The position numbers were made by a program, and so were the translations under genes. A stretch of 64,000 nt of DNA from Helichrysum umbraculigerum (taxonomy: Eukaryota > Streptophyta > Magnoliopsida > Asterales > Asteraceae): the NCBI GenBank assembly GCA_949592205.1, contig CATIUR010000003.1, positions 87,396,501-87,460,500 on the forward strand. Reading direction: 5' to 3'. Shown here one piece after another: positions 43,091 to 54,112 of this stretch. Each line of letters starts with the position of its first letter. Position 1 is the stretch's first letter. The notes beneath the pieces are model-generated. The model did not search any database and was not told the DNA's origin. It saw only the letters and a program-made list of their open reading frames with translations.

Positions 43091-43671
43091 TCATAAAGTC
43101 CACTTCAAAGTTAGCAAAAAAAGCATATCATAAAAAGCACAAATGATATCTTGTAAAAGCAGCTTCTGAACATTTGTCAGATTACGTGTGGCAGTAAACA
43201 ATGGCTTCGGAGTGACCCTCGTACGCAGCACACTAAACATACTCTCACTATTTTTCTTATTGACTTTCTGTCCGTCATCAGTCATTTCTTCTTTCACCTT
43301 TGATTTCTTTTTCGGTACAACAATCTTACGACTTTTACCTACATCATCAGCTTGCTTCCTCTTAGCAGATTTCTCCTCTTAGCAGATTTCTGTTTCTCAT
43401 GAACTTCCTCCTCGAAAATCTTCTTCTCGTTAGATTTGTTGACAAGTGATGACGTTTGTAATGACTGTTTTTGTCCAATTATAGACATCTTGGTAAATCC
43501 CCTTTTTAAAGGTGGCATTTTTTGTGTATCACTCGCTGTTTCTGACGTACCAATCACTTCCCCTACCAAGTTCTTTTTCACAGGTAATTTCATCCTAGAA
43601 TATTTCTTCGTAACTTCTTTGGCAACTAACCAAATCACATGAATTAACATTATCAAAATGTGAAAGTTCAT
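43091..43671 (-). pseudogene. Captured gene fragment, possibly Ulp1-protease-like
   Basis: There are two minus-strand open stretches, 43671-43339 and 43297-43091. They fit one gene broken by a perfect 17-bp tandem duplication (43358-43374 and 43375-43391), which shifts the frame by two. The first part is Lys/Ser-rich, like a nuclear linker. The second ends RTRVTPKPLFTATRNLTNVQK, which resembles the segment just before Ulp1-type cysteine protease domains in MULE-carried plant proteins. The catalytic His-Asp-Cys region is not present. The identification is tentative and from memory of the family pattern. Confidence 0.4.
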
Positions 43672-44770
43672 AACGTATGATTCAAAGCATAACTAATCAA
43701 AATTCACTAATGATATAAAAGAAAAACATTGAAATATATCATAACATCACCTATGATTATCATAAAACAAAAAAACTGGCTACTAAAAAATATCACATAT
43801 TCCGTTTACATTTGAACTTTCACATAAATGTTGCACAAAATGCAGTTTATTATCTATCAAAGCGTCAATAATCATATAATCACTTATGATATAAACAAAA
43901 AATACAAATTTCATTGTTATCACATGTGATTTAGTGAGTGACATTTTATCACGTGATTTAAGAGTATCTTTCTACACATGTGCATTATCACATGTGATTT
44001 AGTGAGTGACATTTTATCAAACACCTTACGTGCATTATCAAATTTCTCATAGTTTAGTTCATAATCAGTATCATTTGCCATTGAACATCAATCACCAACA
44101 AAGAACAACTAAAACCTTTAACATCACAACTTAAAAGTTACAGAGTTAATCGTTACCTTGATTTTCAACATTCAATAATATTTGCAATTCACCAATCAAT
44201 TGTTCATGATTTTTTTACAGCTTTTTCTGAAATAAACTTAAATCAGTAACAAATTATGGCAAGACTAGATTCAAGAGGAATAGCAGAACGAGGAATATCT
44301 TATATCAGTCCAGATTTTCCCCATAATGTGAACGATTTCGATCAAAAACGAAATTATGTTTCAAAAATTGCACAAAAAGATGAACGAAATTGAAGACTAA
44401 CCTATGAAATAGAGTAAGAACCTTCAAAGACACATATTCGCAGTGAGAATCAATTAATATATGTAGATTAGCAATATATTTTTTGATATTGTTGATGATT
44501 GATTCGTTAGAGACTTTAGGGAAAAAGAGCCGATGAGAGTGAATATGTGTTTTTTAATCTTTGAAAGAGGGAATAAATGAGTGACGTAAGTTTCTGAAGG
44601 TAGATATTGGTGAAAGGTAAAATTACTGAAATACCCCTCCGTGTTTTTTCTCAATGAGTGAAATACTTATAAACAAGTAAAGCTAAATTAATCTCAGCCA
44701 CTAATTTGGTAGATCCAAGGGTGGGGAATGGTTCTCCCATTCTCTAATTATTTGTGGTTCTCAATTGAAC

Positions 44771-45399
44771 TTTCCTCTATACATCACACTTTTCAAGATT
44801 AAATTACGCTTTATATTGTTGTTACAACAAATATATGTTAGCCTTGTTGTAACAACACATAATATATACCTGATACAAATTAGGTTACATCATGTTCCTT
44901 AAAAAGTGACGTGTTAATCCTAAATAGTATATATTCAATTTAAACATGCTAAAGAACTTACAGGATGTTTATAATATTCAAAATTTAATTGCTTATATTT
45001 GTTTAAAGATGAGTATCGACCAACATACTTAGCACAAAAACATTTTTTAAAAGTATTAATTAATATTTACTTATCTTCAATAAAAAGAAACCATGAATTA
45101 AAAAAAAACTTACAAAGCAATCTCAAGCAACAACCCTTAACGAATATTTTGATAATAATGTTTTTGAAGTTGTACGATGATTACAACGGATTTTGAGTCA
45201 CCCCGATATTCGTTCACGATCGAAATGGAATTTTAAAATTTAGATACATTCATTTTATATTTTGATGCATACATCAAAGTATCGTAGCACTAAAATAGCA
45301 GATAGGAAATATGTTATTGATAGCACCCATCATGTGTGATGACCAAACAATAGTTTTATAAGTTTTTTATTTACACTTTTTGACCCTTTTATTTCATAT
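44771..45399. other. AT-rich intergenic DNA
   Basis: No recognisable gene. A 65-codon frame at 44999-45196 is Lys/Asn-rich without features and is probably chance. Confidence 0.4.
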
Positions 45400-45703
45400 A
45401 GAGTTAATTAAATGGTGCGTGTTGTACCGTAGGTCCTTATGCTTTACTTTTTGCACCGGCAGTCCAAATTCATTAAAGTTGTTGCAAGGTTGGTCCCTCC
45501 TCCAACTAAAATGACCACCATACCCTTAGTGTCTAAGTTTTTTTGTATTGATTCTAGTAAGGGTAACTTAGTCATTTTAGTTGGAGGAGGGACCAAGCGC
45601 GTAATAACTTTCATATTTTTTGACTGTCGGTGCAAAAGTAAAATACAGGGACTATCAGTGCAATTGTGTGTAAACCATAAGGACGAACCATGCAATTAAC
45701 TCT
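45400..45703. mobile_element. Fold-back MITE (304 bp)
   Basis: The two halves are long inverted repeats: left GAGTTAATTAAATGG, GCACCGGCAGTC and GGTCCCTCCTCCAACTAAAA, and right TTTTAGTTGGAGGAGGGACC, GACTGTCGGTGC and CCATGCAATTAACTC. Because of this symmetry it has near-mirror open frames on both strands (45439-45699 and 45444-45695), which are not genes. A clear target duplication was not found. Confidence 0.8.
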
Positions 45704-46098
45704 TTCTTAAATTACACATTTTATCCTTTATTACCCTATAATATCAATTAGCAAACACTATGAATAGTAACTCTTTTGTCATTTTGTGCTTTACAAGTAT
45801 AATTAAATAATAGATATTGCAAAGTCCTACTAATATGACATTTGGATCAAGTGGTTAGTAAGTGTGCAACTAAAAAGAATGCATGTAAGTTCAAATCTTG
45901 GAGTAGACGTTTTAAATTCATTTATTTTTGTTTTGATTTTGAAAACAATCTATGGACTTTATTTTTATAACCTAATTTCTCTAATATCTTGATGTAAAAT
46001 CAAAATTCATTCTCGGACATTTTCGCTGAAGAAAAAAATAATCTTTGATGATTTAGTTATATACGTAGTCTAATCTCTAATGTGTCTTTGAGTTAGTG

Positions 46099-46271
46099 GG
46101 TGTTTGGAGGACTTATTTTGTTGGCTTATCAACTTATTTGCTTGATAAGCTTGAGATTTAGTGTTTGGATAAGCTTATTTGGCTAACTTATTTGTTTAGA
46201 TGTGAGGAAGCTCAAAATAAGCCATAATTTTTAAGCTTATTTGCTTATAAGCAATAAGCTCCCCAAACACC
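46099..46271. mobile_element. MITE with GGTGTTTGG ends (173 bp)
   Basis: The left end GGTGTTTGGAGGACTTATTT pairs with the right end AATAAGCTCCCCAAACACC. The interior is made of further AAGCTTATTTGCTTATAAGC-type inverted words. GGTGTTTGG-type termini are common in plant MITEs; the superfamily is not settled because no clear target duplication is visible. Confidence 0.7.
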
Positions 46272-46544
46272 ACCATATTTTACCCTTTACCTTACTTATT
46301 TGATAATCATTTTTGCCTAAATATATATAACTCCATATGTAATACGCATGATGTTAAAGTGGCTTATAAATTGGTATAAGTTCTAAAAATTGTAGTCACC
46401 TTTTAAAGTCAAGTTTATTGCACACACAATCACATCAAAATTATAGATTTGTCTCGAGCAGAAGATAAACTCACAAATCAACCGTGGTAATACATTTCGA
46501 TACCGTTAGACATATATATCAAATTAATGTCAACAATAATATAT
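46272..46544. other. AT-rich DNA, probably Helitron body
   Basis: No gene seen. If the terminus at 46576 is right, this sequence and an unknown length upstream belong to that plus-strand Helitron. Confidence 0.35.
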
Positions 46545-46576
46545 CCCTACGCGAAGCGTGGGCAAATAAATCCTAG
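46545..46576 (+). mobile_element. Helitron-type 3' terminus (plus strand)
   Basis: The hairpin CCTACGC-GAA-GCGTGG (seven paired positions with one G-T) lies eleven bases before CTAG at 46573-46576, and the next base is T. This is the Helitron end layout, in the opposite orientation to the terminus at 36969. The 5' end was not identified. Confidence 0.55.
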
Positions 46577-46979
46577 TTTAAATCAAACCAACACCTAACT
46601 TATACGTTGTTAACAAGTAACAATACCATTAATTTTTCCCATAAAAATAATGGTATAATGCATTAGAAAAATGATTGATAGGTCTAATTTTGTATGACTA
46701 AAAACAGACCTAAAGATGTGATTGGTAGGTTTGAAAAATTGATTGGTTGAGATTCAGAGAGACAAAAAAATTCAACCAATCAAAAAATTAGGCTAACTTT
46801 TAGGTCTATGTAAGTAGTCCTATTTAGCATTACTCAATGCATTAATCTATAATTTTGTATCTATGCATCACAATACAAACATGATGTATTTATTACTTTT
46901 ATTTTTAAAACATAGCGTGTTTCACCCATGACATTCTAAAGGACTCTATAAGTCTATATGGGTTGCTATCTAACATTTC
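46577..46979. other. AT-rich DNA, no gene seen
   Basis: It contains a partly self-complementary stretch at about 46678-46818 with AGGTCTAATTTTG on one side and AACTTTTAGGTCT-type words on the other. Possibly another decayed MITE, not firm enough to call. Confidence 0.3.
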
Positions 46980-47171
46980 GTTTGGTTCGCGTAATTTTTT
47001 TTACGGAGTTGGTTCAATTGGAATTTATCAAAGGAATTGGAATTTGATGTGAATTCCTTTGAATGGGAGAATTTGATTACTTACAACTCAATTTATTTGT
47101 GAACCAAATATGTTTTGGAATGGAATTGAGATTTCAATTTCATCGAATCGCGTTGAATTCCACGAACCAAG
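46980..47171. mobile_element. MITE with GTTTGGTTCG ends, copy 1
   Basis: The left end GTTTGGTTCGCG is inverted to the right end GAATTCCACGAACCAA. The interior is rich in GGAATTxxAATT words. A related copy lies at 48610-48771. Confidence 0.65.
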
Positions 47172-48609
47172 ACGCAACATAAGTTCTAATAATCCACTAT
47201 TCTTACGAATAAAAACTCTGTTTGAGACGATGACGAATACAACCAGATTCAGCTACAAGCTCCGAGTAAAATTATAGCTAATTTAATGACAAACCTACTC
47301 ACAAGAAGATGAGTTAGGACGATGGCAAGAAGAAGTATGGCATAGAGGCATAAACTTTTGACCACATATGTAAATGAAGGTGACATTATTGAGATGTGTT
47401 GTGTTGGCGATGCTCTTTCCACATATATAATATAAAATTGTCAAAAATGGGACCTAAAGAGAGTGAACAAATGAATTTATTTTATGATTTTGTTTGTTTA
47501 CAACACAAAGATAAAATATAACTAAAGAAAATTATGTGTTTGACACGACTTCATGAATGGAGTTATATGTTTGCCTAAGCATATAATTTAGTTATTATTA
47601 TAAGTTTCTTTATTATCATGATAGAGAATAGAGATAGAGACTAGTATGATACATTTGTTGTAAAAGCATTTGAGTAATAAGCACCACAAAAACAACAGGT
47701 GGAGTTTGGATAACCTTGCACAAAGATAAAACGTAATCTCTGAGGTATTTGAATCTTCTGTATGTTAAACAAGCGGAAATGATCGAAAGGCTTGTAAGCT
47801 TTAATCAAGATCGATGATTCAAGGAAACATAGATGGAGACATGTTTCTGAGTTTTTGACGATCTCATATCGATAAGGGTTTAGATCATCAGTTGATAATG
47901 GACAATAGCAACTTATATCACACGTATAATGACTGAATTCGTGTAAACGTTTGATATAGTTATGATATATATAGATCTAAAACTCAAGCTAAAAAATTGA
48001 CTCAAACCAGATATGTAATGATTGACTTATGTATGGGGCAACTAGTATCTCTTTTTCTAGTCCCTTTAACTTTGACATGTGTTAAATCATGTTATTAGGT
48101 TGATTTTTAGGCATAAAGTTTAGACGTATCAATTATTTTTCGATCTCTAGGGATAAATACCTCATTATATTCAGTTATCAAGTCTCGATTGCCTTTTGTA
48201 CAATGACAGATGGGTAGATATTAGCCATAGCAAAAGCCTACTAGATGACAAAATGACAAAATGATTGTTTAAAATTTGGTTACGTGTTCCAAATTCCAAT
48301 CTAAGCATGGTTAGGATGAAAAAGACTTGTTGCAAAAACTCGAGTCCGTGTACAATGATAGAAGTTTGTGAGTTTCCCAAATAAATCACGTATGTTGTTT
48401 CGTCTAATATGGATAAAGTTAGTTTATGGAAAGTTACATGATTAGTGACATCTAAGAAGCCGAAAGCTCCGAGTTCATGAACATCATATGCATAGTTTAC
48501 TAAATGATCTTATGACATAAAGCACATGTCTTTGTTGAAGACTAAAAAGAACCAAACCCAAAGAAATCAATTTTTTGTAATTTGATTAAGGCCCAAAAGC
48601 CTAGGTGTG
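47172..48609. other. Intergenic DNA, no gene seen
   Basis: 1.4 kb, AT-rich, with only short chance frames (for example 48171-48389 minus, no recognisable domain). Confidence 0.4.
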
Positions 48610-48771
48610 TTTGGTTTTTGGAATCTTTACAATGAAATTGGAGTTCGTGAAAGTATTTGAAATTTCAAAGAATGAATCTTCGTCTTCCTTTAAGTTGAAG
48701 GAATTTTATGATTTACAAATCAATTCATTCGTGAAACAAACAACCAAATCCGTTGAATTCCACGAACCAAA
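48610..48771. mobile_element. MITE with TTTGGTTTTTGG/CCACGAACCAA ends, copy 2
   Basis: It ends with CGTTGAATTCCACGAACCAA, almost the same as copy 1 (46980-47171), and starts with the partly inverted TTTGGTTTTTGGAA. The internal AAATTGGA/GAATTxxATT words are also shared. Confidence 0.6.
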
Positions 48772-49359
48772 AGCAACCTTACTTTATCCCATGTCTAGTG
48801 ACTAGTGAATTCTAACGAGCCAAAATGGAAAGTTTTGGTTGGAGTTGATTCATCTCTAAGATACTTTTTGTCCAAATTTTTAGTCAAGTACTTAATGTGT
48901 TAAATATAACAGTTTATCAACTTGTACACGTCAAGAATACACTTTGAACAACATACGAGTTTTCGGTTTATTATATTCTTTTTGTACCCATATCAAAACT
49001 AATTCAAAGGTAAACGGATCTAATATGACAATTTTAATATACCATTTAATCAAACTTATGCTAAAATCACATAATAACCCAAAAGGGGAAAACAAAAAGG
49101 GAGGATACGTCTAATTTACAAGCAAATCCAAGTGTTCAACCAAGATAACATTGCTCATCAACAAAGTAAAACCATAAGGCAAATATAAACACTCTTTTTT
49201 TCCCTCCATTTCTACAAACCAAAGCTGTATGTTAACACTGATCACCACTCGAATCACTAACATCGATGTGAGCCTAATCCTGTGACAGTCTCTACAATCA
49301 ATAATACTTTTTCAAAATTCATTTCCAACATAACAACATTTATATGGTTTTCGAAGAGC
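48772..49359. other. Downstream region of the Yip1-family gene
   Basis: Non-coding. The part next to 49360 should hold the 3' untranslated region of the minus-strand gene, but the polyadenylation site cannot be fixed from sequence alone. Confidence 0.4.
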
Positions 49360-52300
49360 TTAATGAAAGAACCATGATTTGATAAAGATAGCCAGAGCAA
49401 ATTGCAAGACACATGCAGCAACCAACACAATGGTCAGGTCATTCAACTCTACGTGAGACCTCAGATTTAAACCTACAAAGGCAGCTGATGCAGCACCTGT
49501 GATGAGCGTGATGGTCCATCGCAGAAAGTCAACTGGGATGACCAACAAAAGCTGTTTGTTCACAAACAAAAAATATGATTAGTAATATCCAGTAGAGGTG
49601 GTAAAATGGACTGGTGAGGCAGTTGGTGTATCAAGTCAAAACAGGGCTGTGTCAAGGTGACTAGTTTGTTGGACTAGTTGATGTTGGTTTGACCCGAAAC
49701 ACTTATAGATATCTGTCGTCACTTTTATCAATAATTAGGATGGCGAACAAGACCAAAAAATTTAGTTTTTGTTCGATAATAATATGTTATAGATAAGAAA
49801 ACAAAAAAAGTCGGGAGGTTTTTTGTATTAGAAGTGCACTTAAAAAGGCTTTCAACCCATTCAATAAAACTCGACTTATTTCCTTTAGTGCTATATATAA
49901 GGTGTTAAGAGAATTCAAGAATAACCCTAATTGCCAATCATAAGAATTGGTCAAGACTGACACCATTTATATCCAGATATAAACAGTTTAAGAAACTATT
50001 CAGGTAGAATTAGCACTATATAAAATTTGTACCAACAGGTTATTATTAGAAAAATAGTATTCAGTCTTCACGTGTATACTAAATCATGTGTAGATCATGC
50101 ATGCACATGTTGGAAAGCTTAAGTGGACATTGGTTTGATTGAAATACTTTAACAGTTAAAGAACACAGGCAAGATAGATACTCACAGAGCTGATGATGAA
50201 TATGAACAAAGAGTATCCCCACATGCACCAAAAGTGGATAAGGCCAACCTTTGAACCAAAATACTGAAGCAACAAGTAAAATCCAAGTGGTACTACGAAG
50301 ACATAACCATAAACTGTGAAGGCTGAAACATGGAAGTAGCTGACATCAAAATTCCACGAAGCAGTAGAATCACCTCTTTTACTCATCAGATATGTGGCGC
50401 AATTACCAAAGGAGGCTATCACGAACACCAATGTCGTCGATATCCAGATGAGCCCATATCTAAATAGAAAATGTTAATAAAAAAGTTCAAGATTCATAAT
50501 TCAGCACTTTGAAGTTAATAAGATATGATAGAGATTGTAAGAACAGTTAGTTACTTAAAGGTAGCCATTTCAACATATATACCCATGAATGGTTGATTTG
50601 GGTTGTGTTTAACCTCTAAAGGGTCAAAACGGTAATACAATAAAAAAAAAAGTTCACTAAAAATGGAACTTCACGTATGATGGATTGAATGGGTCAAACA
50701 GATAATCACTTTACTAGTATTACGATTATTTTTGTAATACGGAGTAGTATAGTTTTGTTAATCATATTTAAACGTCTTTACTATCGATGAATATTATTAA
50801 GTTGACTAATTAGTGTCTTCAATTCAGCCCAACATGTACTGTTACAAAATTAGTCTTGATCTAAAAACCATTTTGAGCCATTACCCAACCCAACCATTAT
50901 ATATCTCTAGTAACATTAGAGTGAGAAATGTGATATAATAAGAAACTAATCAACTAGAACTGCTACATAACTAAGTTGACATAAATGACTAGGGGACACA
51001 TATTATAGATCTCAATTAAGGTAGTCCATTTTCTTTCATCAAAGTCTTGCAAACTGTTGTACGATGTGCAATCCAAACATTTCCACCACTAATAGGAGGG
51101 ACTTGCAGTAAACTGCCTATAAGGTGTACAAGTGAGTCTAACCTATGTCCTACATAACACAAGCAAGCACAGGAATACACCAATACCAGTTCTAGCATAA
51201 ATTTTATAAGGATGACAATAAAAATTGAGTATAAAATAATTACATAAACGTAAAAAACCAATAAAATCCCTCAACCTAAAAATTATAGATTTCAAGTGAA
51301 AGACGATGTTTAAAGATAGGGGGAAAATATGAAGAAAAAAAAAAGCGAAGAACTCACAGATCTGGGTTAGCTTCAATTTTCCTGAAAAAATCACCAGTGG
51401 GATATAAAGAACTTGTTAATCTGTTTACAACATCATCCGTATCAACATTAAAATACTGAGTGTATGATGAAACGCTGAATGCTCCAGTCCAGTTACTTCC
51501 AGATTGTTGTCCATTTCCTTCTGTACATATAGTAAAAGAAATTAGCTTCTAATATGTATCACTTAATACTGTGTCTTCCCTAACTCAAAACAGCTAATTA
51601 TTACATCATTTTAGCAGAGTGCAACTGTTCTCTGATATGCAGTTGGACTAAGAATTGATTAGCACAAAAAACAATAACTTTTATAGCCTTAACAAAGACC
51701 ACCAGCTGTTGTTCATTATAAACATGAAACCTCTAAGAAACTGTGCTTTCTCTTCCCTACATAACACCAACAGTGATCGATGATAAGAGCCAACCGCAAA
51801 AGAACTACTAGCCAAAGGAATCATCTGTGTGATATTAGGGAATCAATGATCAACATTCACATGAAAAATCGTTTTAATATGAAAAATAAGCAATGAAAGA
51901 GTGCACTTGTTATCATAAAGAAACAACATTTGGTGCCAATATACAAAACAGATTCGTAGATGTTAACACATTACAAACACGCCATTGAAAAACTGTGATG
52001 TAGGAAGCATATGGAAGACACCAGAAAGGAGGAAAGGTTTTGCAAAAGGGTATATAAGATATATAAGATTGGGATTCAGGTTCTAAACGCTTATCCGCTA
52101 GATATACTCATCAACTTCCAACATTGTCTGCCAATGGCAACTTATTATATTTATCAACATATCTATTTGATGTCTCTGGAATGCATTTCAGTAATCAACT
52201 CGTCAGATCTTAGAACCAATTACTTGTATGTTACCATAATGAAGTGTCAACTATACAATAAGTTCTGCAAAAGGTCATCAAAGGCATTCACCACCAGACA

Positions 52301-53545
52301 CCAGTAGGGAATCCGTATAAACCTAACTACAGCTACATTAAAAGACATGGTGATGGAGTCAGACTCGATTATACTTTTAAGAGTTCTACTGTAAGGTTCA
52401 GTTGAAACAGGTCTAGAAGAATGAAAGGTTAGACAATAAAGGGCTAGCTATACAAACATTCTCCCTGTGTATTTCCTTTTCACTTGTATCTCCTTACAAA
52501 ATCATCGTCAACACACGCTTACTGTATTCAAGAAGTAAAAGATAGTGGGAAGTTGTAGGTATAGACAGTTACATAACTATTATTCCCCATGGTACAATAG
52601 ATTGTTTTCCCATGATAATCTGAAGAGAGTGTCATGTAACATACCACTTGGACTAGTAAGAGTCTGATAACCCCGCCCACCACTTCCACCAACACCACCG
52701 CTGTTGGGAGGAAATATTTGTAGATTTGCTTCAGGGTCTGCAGAACATTCAAACAACAGGTGAATATGGCATACACATTGACTTCAACAACAATCGAAAA
52801 TAAACTCCCGACAGCCATAAAACCATATCTTAAAAGAGTCATATACCATGCTGTATAACTGAAGCCTTTTCTTCGGTAATGACAGCCTGAACATAACAGA
52901 AAACCACATAATTACTACAGTTTTTATCACAAACAACTCTTTCATGTGTTCACATCAATGAAATACATTTTCACTATAGAGCTAGCAAAAGCCTACTTAA
53001 CAATACATTAGCAGGCCCAATAAACCTTTGATCCCACACACATGCAGATAATTCACAGATCAACAAAAGAAACTAATCATCTAAAATAGCATAAGTCAGT
53101 TTAAACTTGTCATGTATGTATTGTAAAACAACAAAGATAAAGTTAAGCAATAGTCTACAAAAAGGTTATTTAGTTGTCTTCGATCCTTCATTTCGCAATC
53201 AAAAGTTAGACTACCATAACTAATCAACGATCACAAACCAATTGAACCATGTAAAAAGTACAGCAATAGCATAATGTCATTGGCGCAAAAGATATAAAAA
53301 AGAATAATAACCAGTATCATATTTCTAATACTAATGCAAATACAAAACGCAACACAAGTAAACTAGTTAAAATCTAGTCTCACTGTCCGATTGCTTTACA
53401 TCATACCGGAAAGATGAATAGAAAAATCAATCGGAAGCAAATACTTGTAAGTAACTGAGAAATTAGGGCAAATATATATGTATACCGGAACGGAACCAGG
53501 CAAGTGACTAGTAGGAAGGCTGGTGTAGGATGATGATTGCGCCAT
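49360..53545 (-). CDS. Yip1 domain family membrane protein (YIPF1/2-like), six exons
   Basis: This is the only ordinary host gene in the window. Exons (minus strand, in order): 53545-53486, 52886-52847, 52737-52645, 51520-51358, 50459-50186 and 49551-49360, total 822 nt. They encode 273 residues from ATG 53545 to TAA 49360. Every intron is GT-AG and phases join without a break. Residues 1-70 are a soluble, Ser/Gly-rich N-terminus. A conserved YFNVDTDDVVNRL-type segment follows at about 86-98, then DLYGLIW near 118 and about five hydrophobic spans (roughly 120-143, 163-184, 190-210, 211-240, 249-272), with WGYSLFIF in the third. This is the Yip1 architecture; such proteins sit in Golgi/trans-Golgi membranes and work with Rab GTPases in vesicle traffic. 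It appears intact and is probably single-copy here. A neighbouring MITE at 53811-54033 lies close to its promoter. Confidence 0.93.
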
Positions 53546-53739
53546 TGAATTATAAGTTGTCTGATTGAGTGAAGAAATTGAGGTTTTAGGAACTTAGAAT
53601 TAATGGCGATGCATCATTTGATCGAGATTCGAGTTTTTTTTGTTGCTTTTGGAGGATTTGATGAATTTGAAGTACGAAATGAAGCCCTAATTACGAGAAC
53701 GCAAATGCAGTTGGAATTAAATAAACTGACACTACGTAG

Positions 53740-53749
53740 GTATTTATAG
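53740..53749 (-). promoter_or_regulatory. Probable TATA box of the Yip1-family gene
   Basis: CTATAAATAC on the minus strand, about 195 bp upstream of the ATG, with a 5' untranslated stretch of plausible length between them. Confidence 0.5.
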
Positions 53750-53764
53750 GTACAGATCTAATTC

Positions 53765-53810
53765 TAATTCTAATCTAATCTAATCTAATCTAATAATAAT
53801 AATAATAATA
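53765..53810. repeat. Microsatellite (TAATC)n and (TAA)n
   Basis: A run of TAATC units passes into a run of TAA units just upstream of the Yip1-family promoter and directly beside the MITE at 53811. It is likely to be length-polymorphic. Confidence 0.9.
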
Positions 53811-54033
53811 GGGTTTTGCTAACGTGTGTCATTGCCCCAATGGCACACGTTAAGTCGAATTTAATGAAATATTAATTTCTTTTAATATTACATTTGTATT
53901 TAATACTCATTAATTCAATTTAATATTTACCTTTTTTATACATATATTAATTACAAATTATGATATTTAAGGAAATTAAGACTTCAATAAATGCAGCTTA
54001 ACGTGTGCCACGGGTCACACGTTAGCAAAACCC
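53811..54033. mobile_element. MITE with GGGTTTTGCTAACGTGTG ends (223 bp)
   Basis: The left end GGGTTTTGCTAACGTGTG is perfectly inverted at the right end CACACGTTAGCAAAACCC. A second internal pair, GGCACACGTTAAG/CTTAACGTGTGCC, lies just inside. The flanks are ATAATAATA on both sides, so the target duplication could be 9 bp (Mutator-like) or 3 bp, blurred by the microsatellite. Confidence 0.88.
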
Positions 54034-54112
54034 ATAATAATATTATTATTATAAAATGATTTCCATTTTATGAATCTACCTACTTATTATAATCTTAACT
54101 GTATACTCCTTA

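Larger units (their letters stand above)
40810..44030. repeat. Dispersed ATCACATGTGAT palindrome array
   Basis: Well over 40 copies of the 12-bp palindrome ATCACATGTGAT or one- to two-base variants (ATCACATATGAT, ATCACAAGTGAT, ATCACGTGTGAC, ATCATATGTGAT) occur over 3.2 kb, thickest at 41700-42990. Their spacing is irregular except in the tandem block 42365-42990. The core CACATGTG contains overlapping E-box type CANNTG sites. Confidence 0.85.
39949..44770. mobile_element. Mutator-like element with palindrome array (4.8 kb)
   Basis: The left end 39949-39990 and the reverse complement of the right end 44729-44770 align without gaps over 42 bp; both start GTTC and share GAATG(A/G)GAGAACCA at the inner part. 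A second shared block, GGAGGGGTA followed by T-rich sequence, lies further inside each end. No 9-bp target duplication is preserved next to these ends. The interior has a minus-strand coding remnant (43091-43671) and a very long array of ATCACATGTGAT-like palindromes (about 40810-44030). No transposase is visible, so it is non-autonomous. It resembles plant MULEs that carry Ulp1-like genes, by inference. Confidence 0.7.

Noticed and set aside
45439..45699. 86-codon frame and its antisense near-twin
   Set aside because: These are a by-product of the fold-back MITE symmetry, not genes.
46678..46818. Possible further MITE with AGGTCTAATTTT ends
   Set aside because: The inverted matches are short and imperfect, and no target duplication was found.
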